Positions 1-10,225 of a DNA stretch of 64,000 nt are shown here, in pieces. The position numbers and the translations under genes were made by a program. Under the pieces are notes generated by a model. The model ran no database searches, was not told where the DNA came from, and saw nothing but the letters and a program-made list of their open reading frames with translations. The stretch spans positions 310,001-374,000 of the forward strand of contig NZ_CAJZAH010000001.1 of assembly GCF_914271545.1 (NCBI RefSeq). Reading direction: 5' to 3'. Within the stretch, counting starts at the first letter, position 1. Each line of letters starts with the position of its first letter. This stretch comes from Cupriavidus respiraculi (lineage in GTDB: Bacteria > Pseudomonadota > Gammaproteobacteria > Burkholderiales > Burkholderiaceae).

Positions 1-894
1 CCCTGGCACAAGCGCCTCGGTTATCCCGCGGCATTCTCGGCCGCGACGCTGGCGTCGGCCGCCACCATCGACATCCTGATCCCGCCCTCGATCCCGATGA
101 TCCTGTACGCACTGACGGCGAACGCCTCTATCGCGTCACTGTTCGTCGCCGGCGTGCTGCCGGGCGTGCTGATGTGCGGCGGCTTCATGCTGATGTGCTG
201 GTGGGTAGGCAAGCGCCGCAACTTCCCGCGGGACACCACGCCCTTCGACCGCGTGGCCTTCCGGCGCCAGCTGATGTACGCCGCTCCGGCCATCCTGCTG
301 CCGATCCTGATCGTGCTGTTCCTGCGCTTCGGCATCGCCACGCCGACCGAAGTGGCGGTGCTCTCCACGCTCTACGCCGGTGCGGTGTCCGCGGTGGTCT
401 ATCGCGACCTCACGTTCAAGCGGCTCAACGATGCCATCGTCCACGCAGGCCTGGCCACCGGGGTCGTGCTGCTGGTCATCATGGCCTCGGCTGCCATCGG
501 CTGGCTGCTCACGTTCGACCAGATGCCCAATGGCATCACCTCTTGGGTAGCCGAGAACGTCCATTCGGCCTGGCTGGTGATCCTGCTGATGAACCTGCTG
601 ATGCTGTTCGTCGGCATGTTCATCGACCTGCCCGCTGCCGTGCTGTTGCTGACCCCGGTGTTCCTGCCGCTGGCGCAGAGCATCGGCATGGACCCGACCC
701 AGCTCGGCGTGATGATGGTGGTCAACCTCGCCATCGGGCTCTATACACCGCCGGTCGGCACCACGCTGTTCATCACCAGCGCGCTGGCCAAGGTCAAGGT
801 CGGTCAGACCGTGCGCGAGCTGGGGCCGTTCTACCTCGTCGCCTTCGGCGTGCTGGCCATCGTGTCCTACATCCCCGCGAGCATCCTGCGCTGA
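1..894 (+). CDS. TRAP transporter large permease (DctM-like), 5' truncated by window edge
   Basis: This is the C-terminal 297 residues of the large membrane subunit of a tripartite ATP-independent periplasmic transporter, which imports organic acids or similar small metabolites with a sodium or proton gradient. The frame is open from base 1 and reads through a DctM-typical segment (AATIDILIPPSIPMILY, about residues 20-36). It continues with several hydrophobic helices and the late conserved stretch NLAIGLYTPPVGTTLF. It stops at TGA 892-894. The transketolase subunit genes start 38 bp downstream on the same strand, so the transporter probably delivers their substrate. The binding protein and small permease would lie upstream, outside the window. 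The family is clear; the substrate cannot be read from the sequence. Confidence 0.93.
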   Translation, partial: PWHKRLGYPAAFSAATLASAATIDILIPPSIPMILYALTANASIASLFVAGVLPGVLMCGGFMLMCWWVGKRRNFPRDTTPFDRVAFRRQLMYAAPAILLPILIVLFLRFGIATPTEVAVLSTLYAGAVSAVVYRDLTFKRLNDAIVHAGLATGVVLLVIMASAAIGWLLTFDQMPNGITSWVAENVHSAWLVILLMNLLMLFVGMFIDLPAAVLLLTPVFLPLAQSIGMDPTQLGVMMVVNLAIGLYTPPVGTTLFITSALAKVKVGQTVRELGPFYLVAFGVLAIVSYIPASILR

Positions 895-932
895 GGCGCG
901 TTGCGGAACCCATTTACCCCAAGGAGAATGCC

Positions 933-1823
933 ATGAGTACCACCGACGCCGCGCTCGATGCGCTGTCACGCTGCGCCTACCGGATCCGCCGCTATGCGCT
1001 GCGCATGGGCGAGGTCCAGGGTCAGGGCTATATCGGCCAGGCACTCGGCTACGCCGACGTTCTCGCCGTTGCCTACGGCCATGCGCTGAAACTGCGCCCC
1101 GACGAACCGCGGTGGGAGGGCCGCGACCGCTTCCTGCTCTCTCACGGGCACTACGCCATCGCCTTCTACGCGGCGCTGATCGAGGCGAAGATCATCCCCG
1201 AGGACGAGATCGAGACCTATGGCAGCGACGACAGCCGGCTGCCGATGTCGGGCATGGCCACCTATACCCCCGGCATGGAGATATCCGGTGGATCGCTGGG
1301 GCAGGGCCTGCCGATCGCGGTCGGCATGGCGCTGGGCCTGCGCTGCAAGGGCAATCCCGCCTTTGTCTACAACTCCATGTCCGACGGCGAGCTGGACGAG
1401 GGCTCCACCTGGGAAGCGGCCATGGGCGCGGCCCACCACGGGCTGTCCAACCTGATCTGCCTGGTCGATATCAACAACCAGCAGGCCGACGGCCCCTCGG
1501 GCAAGGTGCTGGGCTTCGAGCCGCTGGCGGACAAGTGGGCCGCCTTCGGCTGGCATGTGCAGCGCGTGGCCGGCAACGACCTCCCCGCCGTGCTGGCGGC
1601 CTTCGATACGGCGCGCCGGCTGGCGGATCCGAAGCCGCGCGTGATCCTGTTCGACACCCTGATGGGCAAGGGCGTGCCGTTCCTGGAGCAGCGCGAGAAG
1701 AACCACTTCATCCGCGTCGATCCGCCCGAATGGCAACAGGCCATCCGCATCCTGGACGAGTCGCACCCCGCATCCCAGCAAGATTCCCAGCCCCAGCTCA
1801 CGACCGAGGAGGCCCAGCAATGA
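933..1823 (+). CDS. Transketolase, N-terminal (ThDP-binding) subunit
   Basis: A 296-residue half-transketolase carrying the thiamine-diphosphate pyrophosphate domain. The Mg/ThDP signature appears as SDGELDEGSTWEA followed by NLICLVDINN, so the usual GDG start of the motif is SDG here. Early residues LSHGHYAIAFYAAL and the GGSLGQGLPIAVGMALG segment are typical of split transketolases. The start at ATG 933 has a strong ribosome site (AAGGAG, 921-926). The stop overlaps the start of the C-terminal subunit gene in an ATGA arrangement, which suggests translational coupling and a heteromeric enzyme. Next to a TRAP permease this is more likely a catabolic enzyme, for example for a branched or unusual ketose, than the housekeeping pentose-phosphate transketolase. 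The exact substrate is inference. Confidence 0.93.
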   Translation: MSTTDAALDALSRCAYRIRRYALRMGEVQGQGYIGQALGYADVLAVAYGHALKLRPDEPRWEGRDRFLLSHGHYAIAFYAALIEAKIIPEDEIETYGSDDSRLPMSGMATYTPGMEISGGSLGQGLPIAVGMALGLRCKGNPAFVYNSMSDGELDEGSTWEAAMGAAHHGLSNLICLVDINNQQADGPSGKVLGFEPLADKWAAFGWHVQRVAGNDLPAVLAAFDTARRLADPKPRVILFDTLMGKGVPFLEQREKNHFIRVDPPEWQQAIRILDESHPASQQDSQPQLTTEEAQQ

Positions 1824-2824
1824 ACACCGTCGCCGACAAGAAACCGCGCCTGACCACTTCGGCAATGATCGCCTCCATCGCCGCCGAAGGGCAGCGCGTC
1901 AAGCCCGCGCCGTTCGGCAAGGCGCTGGTCGAGCTCGCCGCCGACCGGCCGGAGATCGTCGGGCTGACCGCCGACCTCGCCAAGTACACGGACCTGCATC
2001 TGTTCGCGCAGGCCTATCCCGAGCGCTTTTTCCAGATGGGCATGGCCGAGCAGCTGCTGATGGCCGCGGCTGGCGGCATGGCCAAGGAAGGGCTGGTGCC
2101 GTTCGCCACCACCTACGCCGTGTTTGGAACCCGGCGCGCCTACGACTTTATCCATCAGGTCATCGCCGAGGAAAACCTGAACGTCAAGATCTGCTGCGCC
2201 CTGCCGGGCCTGACCACCGGCTACGGCCCCAGCCACCAGGCGACCGAGGACCTGGCCATGATGCGGGGCGTCCCGGGGCTGACGATCGTCGATCCCTGCG
2301 ACGCGCTCGACATCGAGCAGGCCGTGCCGCAGATCGCCGCCCACAATGGCCCGGTCTACATGCGCCTGCTCCGCGGCAGCGTGCCCCTGGTGCTGGACGA
2401 GTACGACTATCGCTTCGAGCTGGGGAAGGCCAAGCTGCTGCGCGATGGCGCCGACGTGCTGGTGATTGCGAGCGGCTTCATGACCATGCGGGCGCTGGAG
2501 GCAGCGGAAGCGCTGCGGGCGGACAAGGTCGACGTGGCCGTGCTGCACTGTCCCACCATCAAGCCGCTGGACGAGGCGGCCATCGTCGAAGCGGTGCGCT
2601 ACAAGCACCGGCTCGTGGTGGTGGCGGAGAACCATTCGGTGGTCGGGGGCCTGGGCGAGGCCGTGGCGAGCGCGCTGCTGCGGCACCGGGTGCAGCCGGC
2701 CGGCTTCCAGCTCGCCGGATTGCCCGACGCTTTCCTCGATGCGGGCGCCTTGCCGACGCTGCACGAGCGCTACGGCATCAGCCGGGATGCACTCGCGGCG
2801 CGGATCCGTCAGTGGCTCGGCTGA
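1820..2824 (+). CDS. Transketolase, C-terminal (pyrimidine-binding) subunit
   Basis: A 334-residue partner of the preceding subunit, holding the pyrimidine-binding and C-terminal transketolase domains. The conserved [19 protein letters not shown] segment contains the glutamate expected to activate the ThDP aminopyrimidine. The [19 protein letters not shown] stretch is characteristic of transketolase and DXPS C-terminal halves. The end ([19 protein letters not shown]) is the typical transketolase C-domain. The gene starts at ATG 1820 inside the last codons of the N-terminal subunit gene (4-bp overlap), so the pair is one translation unit. It is followed by 169 bp containing a separate promoter for isocitrate dehydrogenase. 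Confidence 0.93.
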   Translation: MNTVADKKPRLTTSAMIASIAAEGQRVKPAPFGKALVELAADRPEIVGLTADLAKYTDLHLFAQAYPERFFQMGMAEQLLMAAAGGMAKEGLVPFATTYAVFGTRRAYDFIHQVIAEENLNVKICCALPGLTTGYGPSHQATEDLAMMRGVPGLTIVDPCDALDIEQAVPQIAAHNGPVYMRLLRGSVPLVLDEYDYRFELGKAKLLRDGADVLVIASGFMTMRALEAAEALRADKVDVAVLHCPTIKPLDEAAIVEAVRYKHRLVVVAENHSVVGGLGEAVASALLRHRVQPAGFQLAGLPDAFLDAGALPTLHERYGISRDALAARIRQWLG

Positions 2825-2933
2825 AAGCCGGGAGAGGCCGCGGAAGGGCGCAGGCCTGGCATCGAGGGGCCGAAAAGCCCCTTCGCCAGGACCGCCAATC
2901 GGGTTTCGCTTCGGGCGGGGGCGCGTTGGGTTG

Positions 2934-2939
2934 TATACT
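2934..2939 (+). promoter_or_regulatory. Candidate -10 element for icd
   Basis: TATACT lies 55 bp upstream of the icd start in the gap after the transketolase genes. No convincing -35 hexamer is visible at 16-18 bp, so this is a weak call based on the single -10 match and its position. Confidence 0.35.
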
Positions 2940-2993
2940 CCGCGTGACGCAGCACTGCGATCACCGCCCTACCGATTTTTAGAGAGACCTACC

Positions 2994-5234
<2,241 letters not shown>

Positions 5235-5282
5235 GGCTCCGCGCGGGCTCTCCCGCCGCGAAACCCTACGGCGGAGCAAACG

Positions 5283-5328
5283 ACGCCGGACGTCAGCGGG
5301 GCCTCAGGGCCGCGCCGGCGTCCGGCGT
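5283..5328. terminator. Hairpin between convergent icd and asparaginase genes
   Basis: A perfect 10-bp inverted repeat (ACGCCGGACG at 5283-5292, CGTCCGGCGT at 5319-5328) encloses a 26-nt loop between two converging genes. No clear U-tract follows on either strand, so termination is inferred from position only. Confidence 0.4.
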
Positions 5329-5373
5329 TGTGCTTTGCGCTGGGAGGCGCCGTTGCGGCGCCGCCCGTGCGCA

Positions 5374-6546
5374 TCAGTACTTCCAGAAGATTTGCTGCAG
5401 CGCCTTGCTGTCGTTGGTTTGCGTCAGCGCCAGCGCCATCAGGATGCGCGCCTTCTGCGGCAGCTGGTCGTCGGTGACGATCCAGTCGTACTTGTCGTCG
5501 GGCTGCTCGCCGTTGCGGATCACCACGCCGCTGCCCGTGCGCGATGCGCGCACGACATGCACGCCCCGCGCCCGCGCGGCCTTCAGCGGCTCCACCATGT
5601 ATTCCCCGACGCTGCCGTTGCCCGTGGCCGCGTAGACGATCGCTTTGGCACCGCTCCTGACCGCGGCATCGACGGCGGCCGGGTTGACGTTGCCATAGGC
5701 GTAGACCACGGCCACTTCGGGCAGCGCGGTGATCGTGTCGATGTCCCACTGGGTCTGCAGCGTATGCGGGCGCGCCGGCAGCCGGTAGAACAGCGTGCGT
5801 CCCTCCACCACATAGCCCAGCGGGCCGAACGGCGAGCGGAAGGTTTCGGTCTTGAAGGTATTGGTCTTGCTGACATCGCGGCCGGTGTGGATCTCGTCAT
5901 TCAGCACCACCAGGGTGCCCTTGCCGCGCGAGGCCGGGTTGGAGGCGACCAGCACGGCGTCGTAGAGATTGAGCGCGCCATCGGCGCCCAGCGCGGTACC
6001 GGGCCGCATCGAGCCGACCACCACCACCGGCTTGTCGCTCTTGAGGGTCAGGTTGAGAAAGTAGGCGGTCTCCTCGATGGTGTCGGTCCCGTGCGTGATG
6101 ACCACGCCGTCGACATCGGGCTGCTTGAGCAGTTGCGAGACCCGCTTGCCCAGCGTCAGCAGGCGCTCGTTGTTGAAGCTCTCCGAGCCGATCTGGAAGA
6201 CCTGCTCGCCCTTGACGTTGGCGACCTTGGAGATCTCCGGCACCGAGGCAATGATCTTGTCGACCGGCACCACCGCGGACTGATACGCGGCGGTATTGAT
6301 CGCGGACGCGCCCGCGCCCGCGATGGTGCCACCGGTGCCGACGATGACGATATTGGCCCGGCGTGCCTGCGCGGGGGCCTGTGCCGGCGGGGCCTGCATC
6401 GGCGCGGCGGCCGGCGCAGTGGCCGGCGCGGTGGCGGCGGACGGGGCCGTGGCGGGCGCCTCGGGGGCGCGCTGCGCCTGCGCGCATGCGCCGAGAAGGC
6501 CGGCGGCCAGCAGGGCAAGCGCGGGAATGCGTGCGGATCGGATCAT
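5374..6546 (-). CDS. L-asparaginase type II, predicted lipoprotein
   Basis: A 390-residue asparaginase that hydrolyses L-asparagine (and often glutamine) to the acid plus ammonia in the periplasm. Both catalytic threonine motifs are present: VGTGGTIAGAG (about residues 75-85) and VVITHGTDTIEETAYF (about 150-165). The C-terminus QQIFWKY is typical of the type II enzymes. The N-terminus is a signal sequence ending in the lipobox LGAC, followed by about 45 Ala/Pro-rich linker residues, so the enzyme is probably membrane-anchored. The start at ATG 6546 is preceded by AAGGAGA at a good distance. It lies 198 bp from the sensor kinase gene on the same strand. Confidence 0.93.
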   Translation of the reverse strand: MIRSARIPALALLAAGLLGACAQAQRAPEAPATAPSAATAPATAPAAAPMQAPPAQAPAQARRANIVIVGTGGTIAGAGASAINTAAYQSAVVPVDKIIASVPEISKVANVKGEQVFQIGSESFNNERLLTLGKRVSQLLKQPDVDGVVITHGTDTIEETAYFLNLTLKSDKPVVVVGSMRPGTALGADGALNLYDAVLVASNPASRGKGTLVVLNDEIHTGRDVSKTNTFKTETFRSPFGPLGYVVEGRTLFYRLPARPHTLQTQWDIDTITALPEVAVVYAYGNVNPAAVDAAVRSGAKAIVYAATGNGSVGEYMVEPLKAARARGVHVVRASRTGSGVVIRNGEQPDDKYDWIVTDDQLPQKARILMALALTQTNDSKALQQIFWKY

Positions 6547-6744
6547 GATCTCTCCTTGTCGGGGGCCAGTACGCGCGCCTATCCCGTCGGCGGGCGCGCG
6601 TGCCGGTCGTCTCATCGGGTCGCGTCGACCAGGGCCCTGTCCCTGCCGCCCTGGTCGCCGGGGGTGAAAGGACTATATGCGACGGGATTGCGCGATTCCA
6701 GGAAAGCGGGGGCTGCGCCAAGGCGCGCCCCTGGGCCGGGGGCG

Positions 6745-8085
6745 TCAGAATGTCACGGTAACGCCTACGCCGGCGCCATCGAGGCCAGGGCCCCAGTCCA
6801 GCCGCGCCCCATGGCTCGCGGCGATGTGGGCGACCAGCGCCAGACCGATCCCGCTGCCGTTTTCGGGCGTGCCCGGGATGCGGTAAAAGCGGTCGAATAC
6901 CCGCTCCCGCTCGGCCGGCGCTATGCCGGGGCCATTGTCCTTCACGCTCAGGCGGACCTTGCCGTCCGGCAGCGTGCCGCATGCCACCGCGATGCGGCCG
7001 CCCGCGGCGGTGTAGCGCAGCGCGTTGTCCAGCAGGTTGCGCAGCAGTACACCCAGCGCATCGACCTCGCCGCTCACCGACGCAGGCTGCACGTTCAGGC
7101 TGATGCGCTGGCGCTTGCGCGCGGCCAGCGCCTCGCTGTCCCGCACGATCATTTCCACCAGCGGCCCCAATTCCACCGGCTGGGCCTGCCTCTCGTCCAG
7201 GCGCTGCACGCGTGCGTGGTCCAGCAACTGCTCCACCAGGCGCGCGGTGCGCGCCGCGACGTCGCGCAGCTTCTCCACGGCCTGCTGGCGCACCGGGGGG
7301 CTGCCCCCGGTGGCGGCGACCTCGGCGTAGGTGCTCATCGCCGACAGCGGGGTGCGCAGTTCGTGAGCGGCGTCGGCGAGAAACTGCCGCTCGCGCTCGA
7401 GCGAGGCGGCAAGGCGCCTGAGCAGGTGGTTGATGGCGCTGATGAACGGCTGGAGTTCACCGGGCATGCCCGCGCGGGGCAGCGGTGTCAGGTCCATGTC
7501 CGAGCGGCTCAGGATGGATTCGCGCGCCTGCTCGACGGGTCGGAAGGCACGCCGTATCACCCACCACGTCACGCCGGTGAGAATGACGAAAAGAATGGTC
7601 TGGAATTCCAGGCCCGTGCGCATTCTGGCCACCGCATCGTCGTTCAGCTGCTGATGGGATTTGGCGAACTGCACCTGGATCCGGCCATCCCGGTCCGACA
7701 GCGCATAGACGCGCCACGTCTTTCCATCGAGCCGGATGTCGTGGAAGCCCTCGCTGAAATCGCCGACCAGCGGCTCGTCGAGCGTACCGGGCGAGCTCAG
7801 CAGCAAGCGGCGGTCTTGCAGGGACCAGAACTGGAAGATCTTTTCGAAGCGGGGCGCATCCGCGTCGGGCAGTTCGAAGTGCTCGTCATCCGGGGAAATC
7901 CGCGAGTGCAACAGGCTGGTGGGAACGGACAGCAGGGCCTGGCGCGCACTGTCGCGCATCATCGTGTCGAGCAGGCCCGTTTCGGCGCGGCGGATCTCGT
8001 TGTAGCGGATCGCGAACGCCGTGGCCCAGGACATGAGCATGGTCAGCAGCAGCGCCATCGCGACCTGTTTGCGCATGGTCTTCAT
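6745..8085 (-). CDS. Sensor histidine kinase, QseC/TctE-like
   Basis: A 446-residue inner-membrane kinase, partner of the response regulator encoded immediately upstream. Transmembrane helices are at about residues 7-26 and 161-178, enclosing a periplasmic sensor region of about 135 residues. The kinase core has the H-box DAAHELRTPL with phosphoacceptor His241, an N-box (NLLDNALRY), G1 (VKDNGPGI) and G2 (GSGIGLALV). The start codon overlaps the stop of the regulator gene (ATGA), so the two are translated together. Its signal is unknown. The divergent MipA/OmpV gene is a likely target of the pair. Confidence 0.94.
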   Translation of the reverse strand: MKTMRKQVAMALLLTMLMSWATAFAIRYNEIRRAETGLLDTMMRDSARQALLSVPTSLLHSRISPDDEHFELPDADAPRFEKIFQFWSLQDRRLLLSSPGTLDEPLVGDFSEGFHDIRLDGKTWRVYALSDRDGRIQVQFAKSHQQLNDDAVARMRTGLEFQTILFVILTGVTWWVIRRAFRPVEQARESILSRSDMDLTPLPRAGMPGELQPFISAINHLLRRLAASLERERQFLADAAHELRTPLSAMSTYAEVAATGGSPPVRQQAVEKLRDVAARTARLVEQLLDHARVQRLDERQAQPVELGPLVEMIVRDSEALAARKRQRISLNVQPASVSGEVDALGVLLRNLLDNALRYTAAGGRIAVACGTLPDGKVRLSVKDNGPGIAPAERERVFDRFYRIPGTPENGSGIGLALVAHIAASHGARLDWGPGLDGAGVGVTVTF

Positions 8086-8750
8086 CGGCTGCCATCCATC
8101 TCGATGCGGTAGCCCATGCCGTGCACCGTCTCGATCAGCTCGTCGCCGAGCTTGCGCCGCAACTGATGGATGAAGACGGCAACGGTATTGCTCTCGATGG
8201 TGCCGCTGCTGCCGTAGACCGCGACCTCGAGCTGATCGCGATTGACGATCTGCCCCACGCGCTGCATCAGCGCCAGCAGCGTGCGGTATTCGTTGGTACT
8301 CAGGCTCACTTCGCTGCCCGCGCGGTTGACCACCCGCCGCGCGGGGTCCAGCACCACGTCGCGACAGCGCAGGACGGACACCACGCTGTTGCTGCTGCGG
8401 CGGATCACGGCGCGCAGCCTGGCGAGCAGTTCGTCGGACTGGAACGGCTTGACCAGGTAGTCGTCGGCGCCGGCGTCCAGGCCCTGCACGCGGTCGCTGA
8501 GGCGGTCGCGCGCGGTGATGATCACCACCGGCGTCGCATCGTAGCTGGTGCGCAGATGCCTGAGCAGGGCAAGGCCGCTGCCATCGGGCAAGCCGAGGTC
8601 CAGCAGGACGGCCTGGTAGCCGTGGTCGACCAGGGCAAGGCGCGCCTGCATCATGTCGCGTACCCACTCCACGTGAGTTCCCTCCTGCGCCAGGGCCGTA
8701 TGGAGTGCGTCGCCCAGCATCGGGTCGTCTTCTACCAGCAATATCCGCAA
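8082..8750 (-). CDS. OmpR-family response regulator (QseB-like)
   Basis: A 222-residue DNA-binding regulator. The receiver domain has acidic residues D8/D9, phosphoacceptor D51 (VLLDLGLPDG) and the conserved lysine in DDYLVKPF. The C-terminal half is a winged helix of the OmpR type. I chose TTG 8750, which gives the canonical start (M)RILLVEDD with GGAG 5 bp upstream. An ATG at 8810 would add 20 unrelated residues. The gene is coupled to the kinase gene through a 4-bp overlap. The 208-bp gap to the divergent mipA-like gene holds regularly spaced direct repeats that suit this regulator class. Confidence 0.93.
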   Translation of the reverse strand: MRILLVEDDPMLGDALHTALAQEGTHVEWVRDMMQARLALVDHGYQAVLLDLGLPDGSGLALLRHLRTSYDATPVVIITARDRLSDRVQGLDAGADDYLVKPFQSDELLARLRAVIRRSSNSVVSVLRCRDVVLDPARRVVNRAGSEVSLSTNEYRTLLALMQRVGQIVNRDQLEVAVYGSSGTIESNTVAVFIHQLRRKLGDELIETVHGMGYRIEMDGSR

Positions 8751-8806
8751 GGCTGCTCCAATCCCATTTCCGTACGATTCGATTCCGGTTCGCGGTTGAT
8801 GCGTGG

Positions 8807-8845
8807 CCATTGCGCGGCCATTGCGCGAACCATTCCTGCACCATT
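8807..8845 (+). promoter_or_regulatory. Array of four CCATT direct repeats, candidate OmpR-type operator
   Basis: CCATT occurs at 8807, 8818, 8830 and 8841, spaced 11, 12 and 11 bp. The first two are part of a 12-bp direct repeat (GGCCATTGCGCG at 8805 and 8816). One-helical-turn spacing of direct repeats is the pattern bound by OmpR/PhoB-family dimers. A further CCATT sits at 8764. The array lies between the regulator gene and the divergent mipA-like gene, followed by an AT-rich stretch (8868-8885). Binding by the adjacent regulator is inference. Confidence 0.55.
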
Positions 8846-8958
8846 CAGCGGTACCCGAGGGAACACCTTAAAGATTAATTAAAAATCGCTGCGCACAATG
8901 CACGCGCTCTCCGGAGCGGCCATTGTCCACAGCGTTTCCAACAATAAAGGAAGTCCCG

Positions 8959-9723
8959 ATGTACCTCGGCATATTAGCAAGAGCGGCACTGGCAGCCGCA
9001 GCCTTTTTGGCAATCCATCCGGCCTTTGCGCAGAGCGGAAATTTCGTGGGCCTCGGTGTCGGCGCGGTGCCGGTCTACGAAGGCGCGAGCGAATACAAGG
9101 CGCTGCCGAGCCCGGTCGTCAATTACCACGCCGGCCCCTTTTTCATCAGCCCGCGCGGCGGTCTTCCCGCCATGGGTCTGAAAACGACGCTGGCGTCGAA
9201 TCTGGATGCCGGCATCTTCATCGGACTGGGCCGTGGCCGGGATGCCGACGACGCGGACCGCACGCGCGGCCTGGACAATATCGACTTTCACGCGGCCTAC
9301 GGCGCGTATATCGAATGGACGCCGGGGAAATATTCGCTGGGCGCGGCATATCGCCAGGCGGCCAAGGGCGGCTATGGCGGCACGCTGGAACTGCGCGCGA
9401 CCTATACCGCCTTCACCAGCGCGAAGCATGCCGTGCGGATCGGCGCGAACACGCAATGGGCCAATGACGACTACATGCAGACCTGGTATGGTGTCACGCC
9501 GTCGCAGGCCGCGCGCAGCGAGGCGGGATTGCCCGCCTATTCCGCCTCCGCGGGATTCAAGTCGGCCTCGGTGTTTGCCACATGGGCATATCGCCTCGAC
9601 CAGAACTGGAGCACGCTGACCACCGTCGGCGTGCTGACGGTGATGGGCGACGCGCGCAGCAGCCCGCTGACGGCGAGGAAGACGAATCCATTCGGCGCCG
9701 TGGCCCTGGTCTACAACTTCTGA
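8959..9723 (+). CDS. MipA/OmpV family outer-membrane protein
   Basis: A 254-residue exported beta-barrel protein. A signal peptide of about 25 residues ends in AFAQ. The mature part begins NFVGLGVGAVPVYEGASEY, the typical MipA/OmpV opening, and the protein ends with the aromatic outer-membrane sorting residue F (VALVYNF). In other bacteria, family members scaffold peptidoglycan enzymes or are induced by two-component systems that sense envelope stress. The start at ATG 8959 has AAAGGAAG upstream. The gene is divergent from the QseBC-like operon, which probably controls it. Confidence 0.9.
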   Translation: MYLGILARAALAAAAFLAIHPAFAQSGNFVGLGVGAVPVYEGASEYKALPSPVVNYHAGPFFISPRGGLPAMGLKTTLASNLDAGIFIGLGRGRDADDADRTRGLDNIDFHAAYGAYIEWTPGKYSLGAAYRQAAKGGYGGTLELRATYTAFTSAKHAVRIGANTQWANDDYMQTWYGVTPSQAARSEAGLPAYSASAGFKSASVFATWAYRLDQNWSTLTTVGVLTVMGDARSSPLTARKTNPFGAVALVYNF

Positions 9724-9794
9724 GCGCGCAACGGGCCGCCCGGCACGAAGCGCTGGGCGGGATCGGTCATCGTGCGTGGATAGGCGCAACGACA

Positions 9795-10001
9795 ATGCTT
9801 AGCGCAGAACAATACCGGTCTGCCGTCGAGGAATTCGATCGCCTGTGGGCCGCGGATCGCACGGGCGAATTCCGGGCCCGGATGGACGCGCTGCTGGCCG
9901 CCATCGAAAACCATGAGCGCGTCAGGGATGCGTCAGGCGAGCGGGTCGGCGATTTTCAGGGAGCGCGGCATCCCTTATCGGCAGGCGACCGGAAAACTTG
10001 A
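9795..10001 (+). pseudogene. Short HigA-antitoxin-like N-terminal fragment, probably truncated
   Basis: A 68-codon frame begins MLSAEQYRSAVEEFDRLW and continues ...MDALLAAIENHE. This resembles the helical N-terminal segment of HigA-type antitoxin/XRE proteins, which have a Y..A..(E/R)...L pattern and end near (I/V)E.(H/Y)E before the HTH. After residue 43 the sequence loses this character and stops, with no helix-turn-helix and no toxin gene nearby. The stop codon lies at the left edge of an inverted repeat (10000-10035). It may be a remnant cut by a past insertion or an unrelated small gene. Identification is tentative. Confidence 0.35.
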
Positions 10002-10035
10002 CCCCCACTTCAGGGTGGGGTGAAAAGTGTGGGTC
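10000..10035. repeat. Imperfect inverted repeat at the end of the antitoxin-like fragment
   Basis: GACCCCCACTT (10000-10010) is repeated in inverted form as AAGTGTGGGTC (10025-10035), with one mismatch and a 14-nt spacer. It could be a hairpin terminator or the scar or end of a lost mobile element. The remaining bases up to the GGDEF-EAL start (10036-10225) show no gene that I can support. Confidence 0.4.
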
Positions 10036-10225
10036 CGATGCGACAAAGCGGCTGACCGACATAGCGGTTGCCCGGCATATTAGAATCGTTCCCTCGTTAG
10101 CCCGATCGACCGGCATATCTATCCCCCGGGATGGGAAAAAAAGACCAGGGTCGTATCGGCTTTTCACGGACTTTCTGATTGCGCGCCGGCGAGCCATTGC
10201 CCCATGGCCCGACGGTGGTTGTTAC

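Noticed and set aside
933-2824. Single transketolase gene broken by a frameshift
   Set aside because: The two parts are joined by a normal ATGA overlap at a known domain border, and split transketolases are a common natural form.
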